Assembly: GCA_017411945.1 (NCBI GenBank) | Contig: JAFQPD010000003.1 | Location: forward strand, 1-5,085 | Length of the DNA: 5,085 bases | Direction: 5' to 3' | Origin: Mailhella sp. | GTDB taxonomy: Bacteria > Desulfobacterota > Desulfovibrionia > Desulfovibrionales > Desulfovibrionaceae | Notes under the pieces: model-generated | The model's database searches: none | Told to the model about the DNA's origin: nothing | What the model saw: the letters and a program-made list of their open reading frames with translations, nothing else | In this document: one piece after another, positions 4,734 through 5,085 of the stretch | Numbering within the stretch: position 1 is the first letter of the stretch | How the letters are laid out: each line of letters starts with the position of its first letter | Position numbers and translations under genes: made by a program

Positions 4734-5085
4734 TCAGCGTTCCAGCCTTTTCAGCGAGACGTTGAGGCCGCTTGGGGCGGCAGTGAGGAGAGCGTAGCAT
4801 CCGGCGGAGAAGGGGCCGGGATTGGCGACAATGGTACGGCCAAGACGCTCTATTCCCACGGATTCGTGGATATGTCCGCAAAGGCAGATGGCGGGCTGAT
4901 GTTCCTCGATGAAATCGCGGACGGCAGAGGAGCCGACGTGTATGCCGTTGCTCGTGCGGTCACAGGCGGTATTGTATGGCGGATTATGGGCGGCAAGCAC
5001 GATATGCTGTGTGCTTCCGGCTCGCAGGGCAAGCTCTTCCAGCCATTCCGAAAAACGTGCTTCTGGAAATTCCGATGGCGTTCCA
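4734..5085 (-). CDS. Calcineurin-like metallophosphoesterase, C-terminal part (5' end outside window)
   Basis: The last 116 residues of a metallophosphoesterase are visible, beginning with GTPSEFPE and ending at TGA (4734-4736). Two metal-site motifs of the superfamily are clear: the His of AAHNPPY (codon 4986-4988) and the GHIH motif in CLCGHIHES (around 4866-4877), followed by NPGPFSAG. The segment between them (NGIHVGSSAVRDFIEEHQP) is typical of small bacterial and archaeal phosphoesterases of this type. The N-terminal metal-binding motifs (DxH, GD, GNHD/E) must lie beyond the window, so intactness cannot be judged. The frame stays open to the edge; a GTG at 4998-5000 is internal, since conserved residues lie upstream of it. 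The substrate is unknown (phosphodiester or phosphomonoester). It sits 25 bases upstream of the ribonuclease gene and is probably co-transcribed with it. Confidence 0.88.
   Translation of the reverse strand, partial: GTPSEFPEARFSEWLEELALRAGSTQHIVLAAHNPPYNTACDRTSNGIHVGSSAVRDFIEEHQPAICLCGHIHESVGIERLGRTIVANPGPFSAGCYALLTAAPSGLNVSLKRLER

Noticed and set aside
1724..4765. A 1013-codon open frame on the plus strand opposite the ribonuclease gene
   Set aside because: It is a mirror of a GC-rich gene with few A/T-led codons. Its translation is Gly/Ala/Phe/Leu-rich nonsense with no domain, while the minus strand shows every RNase E motif, a ribosome binding site and a terminator.
4998..5000. GTG as a start codon of the phosphoesterase, making a complete 88-residue protein
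   Set aside because: The frame stays open upstream to the window edge and codes for family-like sequence there (GTPSEF and onward). The GTG lies just before the conserved HNPPY motif, so the gene is simply cut by the window edge.

Overview
The window looks like a core-chromosome segment from a delta-type sulfate/sulfite reducer, most likely a Desulfovibrionaceae member (Desulfovibrio, Bilophila or a relative). The evidence is a Ros/MucR-type regulator with the zinc-finger and C-terminal sequence I associate with that group, and an RNase E/G with a very long Ala/Pro/Arg/Lys-rich N-terminal extension. Coding DNA is GC-rich with an AT-rich intergenic stretch. The genus cannot be fixed from sequence reading alone.

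Layout: the window opens inside a 5S rRNA gene (+ strand), the end of an rRNA operon, followed by two tandem intrinsic terminators (95-127 and 128-179). A gene-free stretch of about 450 bases follows. It holds several small inverted repeats and, at its right end, a TTGACA promoter with nested repeats, leading to a 139-residue MucR-family zinc-finger regulator (636-1055, +). A strong hairpin at 1084-1114 separates this gene from the convergent genes on the minus strand.

Everything from 1149 to the right edge is read leftward (minus). In order of transcription these are: the C-terminal part of a calcineurin-like metallophosphoesterase (enters at 5085, ends 4734); after only 25 bases, a 992-residue RNase E/G-family endoribonuclease (4708-1730); a terminator; and a 172-residue probable lipoprotein or membrane-anchored protein of unknown function (1667-1149). 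The phosphoesterase and ribonuclease genes are probably co-transcribed. The last gene starts immediately behind the ribonuclease terminator, so it depends on read-through or on a promoter inside the end of the ribonuclease gene.

The most notable item is the ribonuclease architecture. The catalytic core (S1, 5' sensor, DNase I-like domain with both metal-binding Asp, zinc link) fills the C-terminal half, and the disordered scaffold-like region is at the N-terminus, the reverse of E. coli RNase E. The extension carries three RRGRKPK repeats and one canonical AT-hook (RRGRPRK), then arginine-rich patches and two aromatic/acidic islands that could be partner-binding motifs. I see no mobile element, CRISPR array, tRNA or defence system, and no clear evidence for a wholly new multi-gene system.
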